Source of the DNA: Candidatus Abzuiibacterium crystallinum
Lineage (GTDB): Bacteria > Omnitrophota > Omnitrophia > Omnitrophales > Abzuiibacteriaceae
NCBI GenBank assembly: GCA_002787155.1
Contig: PCVY01000043.1
Span: 1-35,340 of the forward strand
Reading direction: 5' to 3'
DNA: 35,340 nt
Part shown: positions 1-8,227 of the stretch, piece after piece
Numbering within the stretch: position 1 is the stretch's first letter
How the letters are laid out: every line of letters begins with the position of its first letter
Made by a program: the position numbers and the translations under genes
The notes under the pieces: model-generated
Database searches by the model: none
What the model saw: only the letters and a program-made list of their open reading frames with translations
What the model was told of the DNA's origin: nothing

Positions 1-370
1 AATTTCAGAATGCCTTGCGCAGGGCAAACAAGTGCTTTTGCCTTACGTTGACGGAGAAGATTTGAGGTTGACACCGATTCTGAATCCTCAAACCGATTTA
101 ATCGAAGGCTCTTACGGTATTTTGGAACCGAAACCGTCCATTCGCACTGCGTACGACCAAGAACAATTGGAATTGGTATTGGTGCCTGGGTTAGCGTTTG
201 ATCAAGCGAATTGCCGTTTGGGACGAGGGAAAGCTTTTTATGACAGGTTCTTGGCCAAATTACCGCAAGAAGTTTATACTTACGGTTTGGCTTATGATTT
301 TCAGATGGTTGACGCATTGCCCGTGACCGAATTGGATATTCCGCTGACACGTGTGATTAAAAATGATTAA
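1..370 (+). CDS. fau: 5-formyltetrahydrofolate cyclo-ligase, 3' part
   Basis: The open frame runs in from the window edge (frame starting at base 2) and ends at TAA 368-370, so the N-terminus is missing. The visible C-terminal part carries the family signature: a VPGLAFD segment followed by RLGRGKAFYDRFL, the ATP/substrate loop of 5-formyl-THF cyclo-ligases. The enzyme converts 5-formyl-THF to 5,10-methenyl-THF using ATP in the cytoplasm, so it belongs to one-carbon metabolism. About 120 residues are visible of a family that is usually 180-200 long. A GTG at 32 lies inside the frame but is not a credible start. The next gene is 151 bases downstream behind a palindromic repeat. Confidence 0.9.
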   Translation, partial: ISECLAQGKQVLLPYVDGEDLRLTPILNPQTDLIEGSYGILEPKPSIRTAYDQEQLELVLVPGLAFDQANCRLGRGKAFYDRFLAKLPQEVYTYGLAYDFQMVDALPVTELDIPLTRVIKND

Positions 371-389
371 GAGTGATTTCGTCCATCTT

Positions 390-484
390 GTCATTCTGAG
401 CGAAGCGCCGCCTTTGGCTAGCCTCGCCTCTGGCGGGAAGAATCTACGTCCCTACGTCCTTCGGCCTATCGGTCTCAGGATGAC
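390..484. repeat. REP-like imperfect palindromic element
   Basis: The ends gtcattctgag (390-400) and ctcaggatgac (474-484) are inverted copies matching at 10 of 11 positions. Between them lie gcgaagcg, gaagaatct and ccttcgg pieces typical of small palindromic repeats scattered between genes in many bacterial genomes. It fills most of the 151-base gap between the cyclo-ligase gene and ymdB. It has no T-run, so it is not an obvious intrinsic terminator. Family membership is inferred from memory of similar elements; only one full copy is visible here. Confidence 0.6.
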
Positions 485-521
485 TGATGAAATTGTTCTT
501 AACTATTAGAAAGGAGTTGAA

Positions 522-1331
522 GTGATTAGGATTTTGGCAGTAGGTGATACCGTTGGTAAACCCGGCAGGCAAGCGTGCCTTGAAATCATTCCGCGCTTGT
601 GTCAAGAAGAGCAGATTGATTTTATCATCATTAACGGAGAAAACATTGCGGGCGGTTCAAGCATTACCAAAGAAACCGTTGATGAGTTGTTTCAAGCAGG
701 TGCTGACGTTGTCACAACCGGGGACCATATTTTTAAGAAAAAAGAAGCCAAAGATTTGGTCGAGGCTAACCCGCGTATCTTAAGGCCGCTCAATTACCCG
801 ACTGGTACGCCCGGTAAGGGCTCGATTGTCGTTGAATCAAAAAACGGGATTAAAGTTGGTGTGATTAACGTGTTGGGACGTGTTTTTATGAAAGCGGTTG
901 AATGCCCGTTTAAGACCGTTGAAGCGGAATTGAATCGGATAGCCAAAAAAACATCGGTTATCTTGGTGGACGTCCATGCCGAAGCGACTTCAGAAAAAGT
1001 GGCGTTAGGCTGGTTTTTAGACGGAAAGGTTTCAGCTGTTTTTGGGACGCACACACACGTTCAAACCGCCGATGAAACAATTCTACCGATGGGCACCGCT
1101 TACATCACAGAATTGGGCATGTGCGGTCCTTATGATTCCGTCATTGGCAGAAAAAAAGACGTGGTCATCCGGCACTTTTTAAGTCCTTTGCACGCTTACT
1201 TGGATGTGGCAACGGATGATGCGCGCATTTCTGGTGCTATCTTTGATATTGATGAAAAGACAGGCCGCGCTTTGGCGGTTAAACGAATTCACGAAAAGTT
1301 GAAAGTCGAATCATGCCTCAAAAAGAATTAA
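522..1331 (+). CDS. ymdB: YmdB-like metallophosphoesterase (TIGR00282 family)
   Basis: Two-metal calcineurin-type phosphoesterase of the YmdB family; B. subtilis YmdB acts on 2',3'-cyclic nucleotides. Metal-site motifs are visible in order: VGDTVGKPGR with D9, NGEN with E40 and N41, TTGDH with D68 and H69, VDVH with H152, and GTHTH with H177 and H179. The 269-residue length fits the family. The position-68 residue is Asp where the family normally has Asn (GNH). The start is GTG 522, chosen because aaggag at 511-516 sits 5 bases upstream and the VGD motif follows at once. It overlaps xseA by 19 bases, so the two are probably co-transcribed. The cellular substrate cannot be told from sequence. 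Confidence 0.88.
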   Translation: MIRILAVGDTVGKPGRQACLEIIPRLCQEEQIDFIIINGENIAGGSSITKETVDELFQAGADVVTTGDHIFKKKEAKDLVEANPRILRPLNYPTGTPGKGSIVVESKNGIKVGVINVLGRVFMKAVECPFKTVEAELNRIAKKTSVILVDVHAEATSEKVALGWFLDGKVSAVFGTHTHVQTADETILPMGTAYITELGMCGPYDSVIGRKKDVVIRHFLSPLHAYLDVATDDARISGAIFDIDEKTGRALAVKRIHEKLKVESCLKKN

Positions 1332-2572
1332 TTCAAACGCTTGATACAAGCCAAAAACGCATTTACAAAGTCAGCGAACTGACCCGGGAAATCCGTTTGC
1401 TATTGGAAGATCGATTCACGGCAATCTGGATTGAAGGTGAAGTCTCTAATTTTAAACATCATTCTTCCGGCCACATGTATTTTACTTTGAAAGATGCCAA
1501 TGCGCAGCTCGCGTGTGTCTTTTTCAAAGGATACAATCAATTTCTCAAGTTTCAGGTAGAGGACGGTATGAAGTTGGTTGCTTTTGGGCGCATTTCAGTT
1601 TATGACGCACGCGGTAATTATCAACTCTATGTTGAGCGGTTAGATCCCAAAGGGGTGGGGGCGTTGCAATTGGCTTTTTTGCAGCTCAAAGAAAAATTAG
1701 AAAGAGAAGGTCTTTTTGATGAGGGTATAAAAAAAGAAATTCCGGCTTACCCAAAAAGCATCGGTATTATCACATCGCCAACAGGCGCTGCTATTCAAGA
1801 CATGCTGAAAGTTTTTAAGCGAGCTAAACACGGTCCGCATGTTTATCTCATGGCGGTGCGTGTGCAAGGTGAAGGGGCCGGAGATGACATTGCACGTGCG
1901 ATTGATCTTTTTCAGTCTATGCAAGGCATCGAACTTTTGATTGTCGGAAGAGGCGGCGGCAGCCTGGAAGATTTATGGGCTTTTAATGAGGAAATAGTGG
2001 CGCGCGCGATCCATCGCTCGGCAATACCTGTTATCTCCGCAGTTGGACATGAAATTGATTGGACCATTAGTGATCTGGCGGCTGATTTAAGAGCTCACAC
2101 ACCGACGGCTGCTGCTGAACTGGTGATACGTTCGTGGGAAGAATTGGAGACTTTTCTTTTGGACCGCGAAGATCGTTTGAAACATGCGATGCGGGTGATG
2201 TTAGGCGAAAAAAAAGAACAACTCCGGAATTTACAGGACAGTCATGCGTTCAAACAACCGATGACTGCTATTCGAAACATTGCTCAACGGGTAGATGAAT
2301 ATGTCAGACAAATGGAAAATTACGGTATGCAATTGGTCCGGAATAAAAAAGACGGTTTTCGGTCTTTGGCTGCGCAGCTTGAAGCGTTAAGTCCGTTGGC
2401 CGTTTTAAATCGCGGATTCAGCATGACGCTCAATCAGAAAGGCAATCTGATTCGCCGAGCAGCACAAGCCAAAACAGAAGAGATAATACAGACACGTTTT
2501 TCGGACGGTTGGATCAAGTCAAAAGTGACACAAGTGACCAAGAAGGAGATTGGTGATGACGGAGGAAATTAA
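1313..2572 (+). CDS. xseA: Exodeoxyribonuclease VII large subunit
   Basis: Large catalytic subunit of exonuclease VII, which degrades single-stranded DNA from either end together with several XseB subunits. Residues about 18-112 form the OB-fold (VSNFKHHSSGHMYFTLKD is characteristic). The catalytic domain follows with GIITSPTGAAIQDM (151-164), GRGGGSLEDLWAFN (212-225) and the GHEIDWTISD block from 245. A helical region that binds the small subunits fills most of the remainder. The 419-residue length is normal. The ATG lies inside the end of ymdB, and the 3' end overlaps xseB by 17 bases, the usual coupled xseA-xseB arrangement. Confidence 0.96.
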   Translation: MPQKELIQTLDTSQKRIYKVSELTREIRLLLEDRFTAIWIEGEVSNFKHHSSGHMYFTLKDANAQLACVFFKGYNQFLKFQVEDGMKLVAFGRISVYDARGNYQLYVERLDPKGVGALQLAFLQLKEKLEREGLFDEGIKKEIPAYPKSIGIITSPTGAAIQDMLKVFKRAKHGPHVYLMAVRVQGEGAGDDIARAIDLFQSMQGIELLIVGRGGGSLEDLWAFNEEIVARAIHRSAIPVISAVGHEIDWTISDLAADLRAHTPTAAAELVIRSWEELETFLLDREDRLKHAMRVMLGEKKEQLRNLQDSHAFKQPMTAIRNIAQRVDEYVRQMENYGMQLVRNKKDGFRSLAAQLEALSPLAVLNRGFSMTLNQKGNLIRRAAQAKTEEIIQTRFSDGWIKSKVTQVTKKEIGDDGGN

Positions 2573-2846
2573 ATTTGAAAAGGCAGTAGCCAACCTGGAG
2601 AAAATTGTAGAAGAGTTAGAAAGTGGAGAGCTTGACCTTGATCAAGCGCTGAAGCGTTACGAAGAAGGTGTGAAGTTATCGCGCGCTTGCACTAAAAAAT
2701 TAGCCGAAGCCGAGAAGAAAATAGAAATTCTCAACCAAACACTCAACAGCTTAGATGAAGAAGGTAATATCAAACCAAAGAAATCAAAGAAAAAATCGTC
2801 CAAAAGCAGTGAAACAAGCGCTGACGATTTAGATTTATTGGCATAA
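2556..2846 (+). CDS. xseB: Exodeoxyribonuclease VII small subunit
   Basis: Small helical subunit of exonuclease VII. The core FEKAVANLEKIVEELESGEL, then LDQALKRYEEG and a C-K-L-EAEKKI segment, is diagnostic. I chose ATG 2556 over the in-frame TTG 2550 and GTG 2553 because aaggag at 2543-2548 sits 7 bases from it; this gives 96 residues. The core occupies about residues 5-65. The last 25-30 residues are a low-complexity Lys/Ser tail ending in acidic residues, longer than in compact XseB proteins of about 70-80 residues. The stop overlaps the ispA start (TAATG). Confidence 0.94.
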   Translation: MTEEIKFEKAVANLEKIVEELESGELDLDQALKRYEEGVKLSRACTKKLAEAEKKIEILNQTLNSLDEEGNIKPKKSKKKSSKSSETSADDLDLLA

Positions 2847-3673
2847 TGATGACAGAAATCCTGGTATCCTACCTAAAAGAAAAAAGTAAAGTGATCGAAA
2901 AAGCCCTGGATGCTTATCTGCCAAGCATTGAAGAAGTACCGCCTATGATTCATGAAGCGATGCGGTATACCGTCTTAAACGGAGGGAAACGTATTCGGCC
3001 CGTTCTGACGTTGGCTGTGTGTGATATGTTCGGCGGCCAAGAAAAAGATGCTTTGGCGGCGGCGTGCGCGATTGAACTCATCCACACTTACTCGCTGATA
3101 CATGATGATTTACCTTGTATGGATAATGCCGATACCAGGCGCGGCAAAGAATCATGTCACCAAAAATATGGTGAAGCGGCCGCTTTATTGACAGGCGATG
3201 CGTTACTGACCCATGCTTTCCAAATTCTGGCCTCTCTTGATGAGCAGGCGATGAGTCTGCGTCTTGTTCGCGAACTCGCGCAAGCCGCCGGTACACGCGG
3301 TATGATTGGCGGGCAGGTGCTTGATATGCAATTAAATAAGACCGATCAAGATCTCGCCAAGTTAGATGATATGAATCAACGCAAAACAGGCGCTTTGATT
3401 CAAATGAGTTGTTTGGCTGGTGCGATCACGGCACATGCCGGTTTTGACGAAGAAGAACGCATTAGCTCTTTTGGACGTCATTTGGGATTTGCCTTCCAAA
3501 TCGTCGATGATATAATAGATGGCGATGGCTATCTACGCTTCATGAGCGCAAAGCAAGCAAAACAGAAAGCGGAGGCGCTTATTAAGCAAGCAAAGGAGGA
3601 GATCAGCTGTTTTCAGGCAAAAAATGAGAAACTTTGCCTGCTGGCGGATGCGGTTCTAAACCGGACAGCCTAG
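2846..3673 (+). CDS. ispA: Short-chain polyprenyl diphosphate synthase (FPP/GGPP type)
   Basis: Trans-prenyltransferase that condenses IPP with allylic diphosphates, giving precursors for undecaprenyl carrier and quinones. The first Asp-rich motif is DDLPCMD (87-93) preceded by TYSLIH, as in bacterial farnesyl diphosphate synthases. The second is DDIID (221-225). GGKRIRP near residue 47 binds diphosphate. Product length (C15 or C20) is not certain. After DDIID the protein runs almost directly into the terminal helix; the canonical stretch of about 20 residues containing the conserved Lys and TYP is absent. ATG 2846 overlaps the xseB stop, with another ATG at 2849. The gene precedes dxs, a common isoprenoid pairing. 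Confidence 0.92.
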   Translation: MMTEILVSYLKEKSKVIEKALDAYLPSIEEVPPMIHEAMRYTVLNGGKRIRPVLTLAVCDMFGGQEKDALAAACAIELIHTYSLIHDDLPCMDNADTRRGKESCHQKYGEAAALLTGDALLTHAFQILASLDEQAMSLRLVRELAQAAGTRGMIGGQVLDMQLNKTDQDLAKLDDMNQRKTGALIQMSCLAGAITAHAGFDEEERISSFGRHLGFAFQIVDDIIDGDGYLRFMSAKQAKQKAEALIKQAKEEISCFQAKNEKLCLLADAVLNRTA

Positions 3674-3696
3674 CTGATCTAGCAAGCCAAATATTC

Positions 3697-5607
3697 ATGT
3701 ATTCATATATTTCAAAAATTGATTCCCCAGAAGACCTCAAGAAAATCCCTTTAGCTGATTTACCTAAAGTTGCTCAGGAATACAGAGATTTTCTGATTCA
3801 AAGTGTTTCAAAAACAGGCGGTCATTTGGGCGCTTCGTTAGGTGCGCTTGAGCTTAACATTGCACTTCACTACGTTCTGCAATCTCCTCAAGATAAAATT
3901 TGCTGGGATGTGGGTCATCAGGCTTATGTGCACAAATTGATTACCGGCAGGCGTGATCAATTTTTAACGCTTCGCCAAGAGCGCGGTATCAGTGGTTTCC
4001 CGAGTCCTTTTGAAAATCCCCACGATCAATTCATCGTCGGTCACGCTTGTACCGGCGTTTCGCAAGCGTACGGGCTTGCCGTGGCTCGTGATCTAAAAGG
4101 CGGCCATGAAAACATTGTAGCGGTGGTAGGTGATGGGGCGCTGACAGGCGGGTTGTCATATGAAGCACTCAATAACGTGGGGCACTCCGAAACGCGCATG
4201 ATGATTGTCCTGAATGATAATGAATGGTCTATTTCTAAGAACGTCGGCGCCATCAGCAAGTATCTCAATAAAGTGATTACCAATCCCATCTATAATCGAA
4301 TTCGCACACAAGTTGAAAAAGGGCTTAGAAAATTTCCTCGTTTACGGCAACTCTCGAATTATGCCCTTGATTCATTTAAACACTTATTCGTACCCGGGAT
4401 GCTTTTTGAAGAACTGGGATTACGTTATTTTGGTCCTGTGGATGGTCATGATGTCGTGGCATTGGTCGAAATGATTCGTAAAATAGTACCGCTGGATGAA
4501 CCGACGCTCCTTCACATTGTGACTAAAAAAGGCATGGGCTGTGAATTTGCGGATAAAGATCCGGAACGTTTGCACGGTGTCACGCCATTTGACACCAAAA
4601 CGGGGCAAAAGATTAAAAGTTCTGTCGAGGCCAAAGAAAAGCCGTCCATGACTTACACGCAAGCATTTACCAATGCCATTTTAGAAGTGGCGCGCGAACA
4701 CCAAGACGTGGTGGCCATCACCGCTGCCATGCCTTCGGGAACAGGGCTTTCAAAGTTTGCTTCAGAATTTCCGGAACGTTTTTTTGACGTCGGTATCGCC
4801 GAACAGCATGCAGTTACTTTTGCCGGCGCTTTGGCAAAAGGAGGATTAAAACCTGTTTGCGCCATTTATTCGACCTTCCTTCAGCGTTCGCATGATCAGT
4901 TAATCCATGATGTGGCGCTGCAGCGATTGAATGTCACGCTTTGTCTAGACCGCGCAGGCTTGGTAGGGGCGGATGGCGCGACGCATAACGGCGTTTTTGA
5001 TATTAGCTATTTAGGCCATATCCCCAGGGCGGTGATTGCAGCGCCGGTCAATGATGCTGAAATGAAACGGATGATCGAATTGGGCATTGTCTACCCTCAT
5101 TTATTTGCTTTGCGTTATCCGCGATCAAGCGTGCCGGAAAGTTTAAGAAAAGAGTGCGGTGATTTCAAAATAGGGGAATCTGAACTTCTGCGCGAAGGTC
5201 ACGATGTCGGTATTTTGGCCTTGGGCAGCATGGTTTTGCCTAGCTTGGAGGCGGCCGAACGTCTTCAGCAAGAAGGCATTTCAGCAGCTGTTTATAACAT
5301 GCGATTTGCCAAACCGCTTGATGAGAATGTTTTGGTGCAAGCGGCTTCTAAATTTAAATTGATTGTCACCACTGAAGAACATGTGTTATGCGGGGGTTTC
5401 GGATCCAAGGTGTTGGAGTTTTATGAAGAACGCGGTTTGACAAACCTTCGCATTCGCCGCATCGCGTTGCCGAATGAGTTTATCGAACAAGGTTCTCGAG
5501 ACGGTTTGTTTGACCATTACGGGTTGTCACCCGAACGGATCACGCAAACCATTTTAAATACACTCCGGATGTCTGATGTCAAAGAAGGTTTTCCTCTCCA
5601 CACATGA
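3697..5607 (+). CDS. dxs: 1-deoxy-D-xylulose-5-phosphate synthase
   Basis: Thiamine-diphosphate enzyme that joins pyruvate and glyceraldehyde 3-phosphate, the first step of the MEP isoprenoid pathway. I place the start at ATG 3697, giving 636 residues; the frame stays open upstream to 3634 but would add 21 unrelated residues overlapping ispA, whereas family N-termini match from MYSYISKIDSPEDLKKI. TGGH (H43), VGHQAY, GDGALTGG with EALNN (ThDP-Mg), VLNDNEWSISKNVG, then DVGIAEQHA with the catalytic Glu and DRAGLVGADGATHNG are all present. GHACTGVSQAYG replaces the more usual GHSSTSISAALG. No strong ribosome site is visible. Its end overlaps nadK by 4 bases. Confidence 0.96.
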   Translation: MYSYISKIDSPEDLKKIPLADLPKVAQEYRDFLIQSVSKTGGHLGASLGALELNIALHYVLQSPQDKICWDVGHQAYVHKLITGRRDQFLTLRQERGISGFPSPFENPHDQFIVGHACTGVSQAYGLAVARDLKGGHENIVAVVGDGALTGGLSYEALNNVGHSETRMMIVLNDNEWSISKNVGAISKYLNKVITNPIYNRIRTQVEKGLRKFPRLRQLSNYALDSFKHLFVPGMLFEELGLRYFGPVDGHDVVALVEMIRKIVPLDEPTLLHIVTKKGMGCEFADKDPERLHGVTPFDTKTGQKIKSSVEAKEKPSMTYTQAFTNAILEVAREHQDVVAITAAMPSGTGLSKFASEFPERFFDVGIAEQHAVTFAGALAKGGLKPVCAIYSTFLQRSHDQLIHDVALQRLNVTLCLDRAGLVGADGATHNGVFDISYLGHIPRAVIAAPVNDAEMKRMIELGIVYPHLFALRYPRSSVPESLRKECGDFKIGESELLREGHDVGILALGSMVLPSLEAAERLQQEGISAAVYNMRFAKPLDENVLVQAASKFKLIVTTEEHVLCGGFGSKVLEFYEERGLTNLRIRRIALPNEFIEQGSRDGLFDHYGLSPERITQTILNTLRMSDVKEGFPLHT

Positions 5608-6449
5608 ATTCGCATTTCAAAAAAATAGGCATTATTACGACCTTCTCAAAGAAACCAGCGGTCGAATCCTGCAGACAAAACTTGCGTGTTTGGCTTGAAA
5701 AACGGGACATCCAGATTCTGGACGGGACGGAATTGTCGGTTGAAAAAGTGATTAGCGAGGCCGATTTGATTGTGTCCTTGGGCGGGGACGGGGCTATTTT
5801 GCGTTTGGCTGGTAAAATGATTGACCGTTTGGTGCCGGTTTTGGGTGTGAATTTGGGCAGTTTGGGATTTCTCACCGAAGTAAAAGTAGATGAATTTCTT
5901 GATGAATTGAAATCCATTTTGCTGGGCCGATATGAAATTGAAGAACGTTTAATGTTGAGTTGTGCCGCCAAAAGCAGTCAAGGCGGGCAGCCTCGACGTT
6001 TTCAAGCATTAAATGATCTGGTGATCAATCGAGAAGGCTTAACACGTTATATGCAGGTGGAATTTAAATTAAACAACGAGACGGTGACGCGCTTTTCGGG
6101 AGACGGATTGATTGTTGCGACACCCACCGGTTCAACGGCTTATTCTTTATCGGCCGGGGGACCCATTGTTCATCCTGAACTGGATGACATCATTGTAACC
6201 CCAATTTGTCCGCATGCATCAGCGCTTCGGTCCGTGTTAGTCCCTGCCGATAAAAAGATAGAAATTAAGATCGAATGCGATCAAGAGCAGGACAAGGCAC
6301 TTTTAACGGCGGACGGGCAGGATAATTTGGAAATCGATAAACATTATACGATTGAAATTACAGCCGCGCAAAATAAGTTTCCCTTGATTAAGAGTTCAAA
6401 ACGAAGTTATTTTGGTACGCTTCGCGAAAAATTCAAATTTCCAATTTAA
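5604..6449 (+). CDS. nadK: NAD kinase
   Basis: ATP- or polyphosphate-dependent NAD kinase, the source of NADP. The GGDG motif lies at residues 60-63 (SLGGDGAILRLAG) with catalytic Asp 62. NLGSLGFLTEV, the NDLVI stretch, GDGLIVATPTGSTAYSLSAG and PICPHAS follow in family order. Its 281 residues are typical. ATG 5604 overlaps the dxs stop as ATGA. Upstream dxs and gltX-side genes do not suggest special regulation. NADPH is needed by the MEP reductase step, a plausible but unproven reason for the pairing. Confidence 0.95.
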   Translation: MNSHFKKIGIITTFSKKPAVESCRQNLRVWLEKRDIQILDGTELSVEKVISEADLIVSLGGDGAILRLAGKMIDRLVPVLGVNLGSLGFLTEVKVDEFLDELKSILLGRYEIEERLMLSCAAKSSQGGQPRRFQALNDLVINREGLTRYMQVEFKLNNETVTRFSGDGLIVATPTGSTAYSLSAGGPIVHPELDDIIVTPICPHASALRSVLVPADKKIEIKIECDQEQDKALLTADGQDNLEIDKHYTIEITAAQNKFPLIKSSKRSYFGTLREKFKFPI

Positions 6450-6474
6450 TGAATCCTAAAGCATAGGAGTGGTA

Positions 6475-6849
6475 ATGGCAAAGTTATTGGTAGTCGATGA
6501 TGAAGTTGATGTTTGTTCCGAATTAGCCGAACTCTTGGAAGAAGATGACCATCTGGTTCATTGCGCTGAAAATGCCGTCGAGGCGTTCGAAAAAGTAAAG
6601 ACAAACGAATATGACGTCATTTTCCTGGACGTTTTAATGCCCAAAATTGAAGGCTCGGAAGCCCTGATCGAAATTAAGAAAGTGACAGATACGCCTGTCG
6701 TTGTCATGTCAGCTTATATGGGAGAAGATGTTCAGAAGCAGGTCTTGAACGCGGGTGCTTATTTGTGTTTAAAAAAACCGTTTAAGATCAAAGAAATCAA
6801 AGATATCTTAACCCAAGTGGTCCAAGAGAAAAAGAAATCGAAATCATAA
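6475..6849 (+). CDS. Stand-alone CheY-like response regulator receiver
   Basis: Single receiver domain of 124 residues with no output domain. Acidic pair D8-D9, phosphoacceptor D52 in FLDVLMPK, the S79 switch position in VVVMSAY and K101 in LKKPF are all in place, so phosphorylation should be possible. The C-terminus is a short Lys-rich tail. ATG 6475 is preferred over GTG 6469 because aggag at 6465-6469 lies 5 bases ahead. It follows nadK by 25 bases and is probably co-transcribed. No histidine kinase is in the window, so its partner and output are unknown; it could serve a phosphorelay or a motility/adhesion system. Confidence 0.9.
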   Translation: MAKLLVVDDEVDVCSELAELLEEDDHLVHCAENAVEAFEKVKTNEYDVIFLDVLMPKIEGSEALIEIKKVTDTPVVVMSAYMGEDVQKQVLNAGAYLCLKKPFKIKEIKDILTQVVQEKKKSKS

Positions 6850-6905
6850 GACCTGCATCATTCGATTAAAATTTTCACGCCCTAAATTGACTTTCCAGTG
6901 TTGCG

Positions 6906-8213
6906 ATGGCTGATAACATAGTGGTACGTTTTGCTCCTTCACCGACAGGCCCCCTCCATATCGGCGGTGTCCGTACAGCCCTCTTTAATTTTCTTTTCGC
7001 GCGAAAAAATCATGGGCAATTTATTTTACGTATCGAAGATACCGATCACGAGCGTTCTGAAACAAAGTTTGAGGAAGAAATTAAACAGTCAATGAAGTGG
7101 CTGGGACTTGAATGGGACAGTCACATCATCCGTCAGAGTGAACGCCTAGATTTATATCAGCGCTTTTCCCGGGAATTGCTTGCCAAGGAATTGGCTTACG
7201 AATGGGAGGGTGCGGTTAAATTAAAGGTACCGCGTGAGCCGCTTCATTTTTTTGATTTGGTGCACGGCCGTGTTGATTTTGACGGACAAGCGATTGATGA
7301 TTTTGTGATCATGAAATCCAATCAGTATCCCACCTATCATTTTGCATCGGTCGTGGATGATCACGAACAGGGCGTTACCCATGTGATTCGCGGCGATGAT
7401 CATTTGCCCAATACCCCGAAACACTTAATGTTGTATCAGGCGTTAGGCTGGTCAGCCCCCAAATTTGCCCATTTGCCTTTGGTTTTAGGCCAAGACGGCG
7501 CTCCTTTATCCAAACGGCATGGACACGTCAGTTTAACCGACTACCGCGAAAAAGGCTTTTTGCCGGATGGTCTTTTAAATTACCTGGCATTACTCGGATG
7601 GTCGCCGGGTGGAAATCAAGAGTTTCTAACGCGGGAGCAATTGATCGATCATTTTTCTATTAAACGCATTAATAAAACCAATGCTACATTTGACCCCGAA
7701 AAATTGAGATGGCTAAATGGAGAGCATCTGAAACGGCTGAATGACGCAGTCTATCTGCGGGAAGGTATGGCCTATCTGGGGGTGTATGCCAAAGAAGCAG
7801 TGAATGCATTGTCAAAAGAGAGTTTAGAAGATGTGTTGCTCCTTTTTAAATCACGGATTAAAATCTGGGGAGATCTTATGTGGCAAGCTAGTTTTTTCTG
7901 GAAAGAAAAAGTAGACTTTGATCCTGAAGCAGTGACGGCACATTTGCAAAAGCAGCCTGGGACCAAAGATAAATTAACGACACTCAAGGAACGATGGGCT
8001 TCTTTAAAAACATTTCATGATGAAAAAGAGGTTGAAGTGCTTTTAAGAGAAGCTGCCGGCCATCTGCGGATTGAGGCACGCGACTTAATTCATCCTGCGC
8101 GGGTTGCTTTGACAGGCAGGTCCGTTAGCCCCAGCCTTTTTGCTGTGGCCAGGTTGCTTGGAAAAGAAAAAGTGTTTAATCGTATAGAATCTGCTATCAA
8201 GCTAGCATCATGA
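6906..8213 (+). CDS. gltX: Glutamyl-tRNA synthetase, with internal deletion
   Basis: Class I synthetase that charges tRNA-Glu (possibly also tRNA-Gln if non-discriminating). FAPSPTGPLHIGG gives the HIGH motif at 18-21; the KMSKS equivalent is LSKR at 201-204. RIEDTDHERS, YPTYHFASVVDDH and GVTHVIRGDDHL are strong family blocks. The 435 residues are short for GluRS (about 460-500). The loss is localised: between LAKELAY (about 98) and VKLKVP (about 104) there are only a few residues where other GluRS have about 40, so the connective segment that carries the zinc-binding Cys residues in E. coli is missing. ATG 6906 has no clear ribosome site. The frame is intact, so this looks like a functional variant. 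Confidence 0.93.
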   Translation: MADNIVVRFAPSPTGPLHIGGVRTALFNFLFARKNHGQFILRIEDTDHERSETKFEEEIKQSMKWLGLEWDSHIIRQSERLDLYQRFSRELLAKELAYEWEGAVKLKVPREPLHFFDLVHGRVDFDGQAIDDFVIMKSNQYPTYHFASVVDDHEQGVTHVIRGDDHLPNTPKHLMLYQALGWSAPKFAHLPLVLGQDGAPLSKRHGHVSLTDYREKGFLPDGLLNYLALLGWSPGGNQEFLTREQLIDHFSIKRINKTNATFDPEKLRWLNGEHLKRLNDAVYLREGMAYLGVYAKEAVNALSKESLEDVLLLFKSRIKIWGDLMWQASFFWKEKVDFDPEAVTAHLQKQPGTKDKLTTLKERWASLKTFHDEKEVEVLLREAAGHLRIEARDLIHPARVALTGRSVSPSLFAVARLLGKEKVFNRIESAIKLAS

Positions 8214-8227
8214 AAGGATGTTCCGTC

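Noticed and set aside
3634..3696. Upstream start of dxs inside ispA
   Set aside because: The 21 added residues do not resemble Dxs N-termini, which align from ATG 3697.
5579..5971. 130-residue open frame opposite nadK on the minus strand
   Set aside because: It lies wholly against dxs/nadK coding sequence, has no recognisable motif or ribosome site, and is best read as a chance antisense frame.
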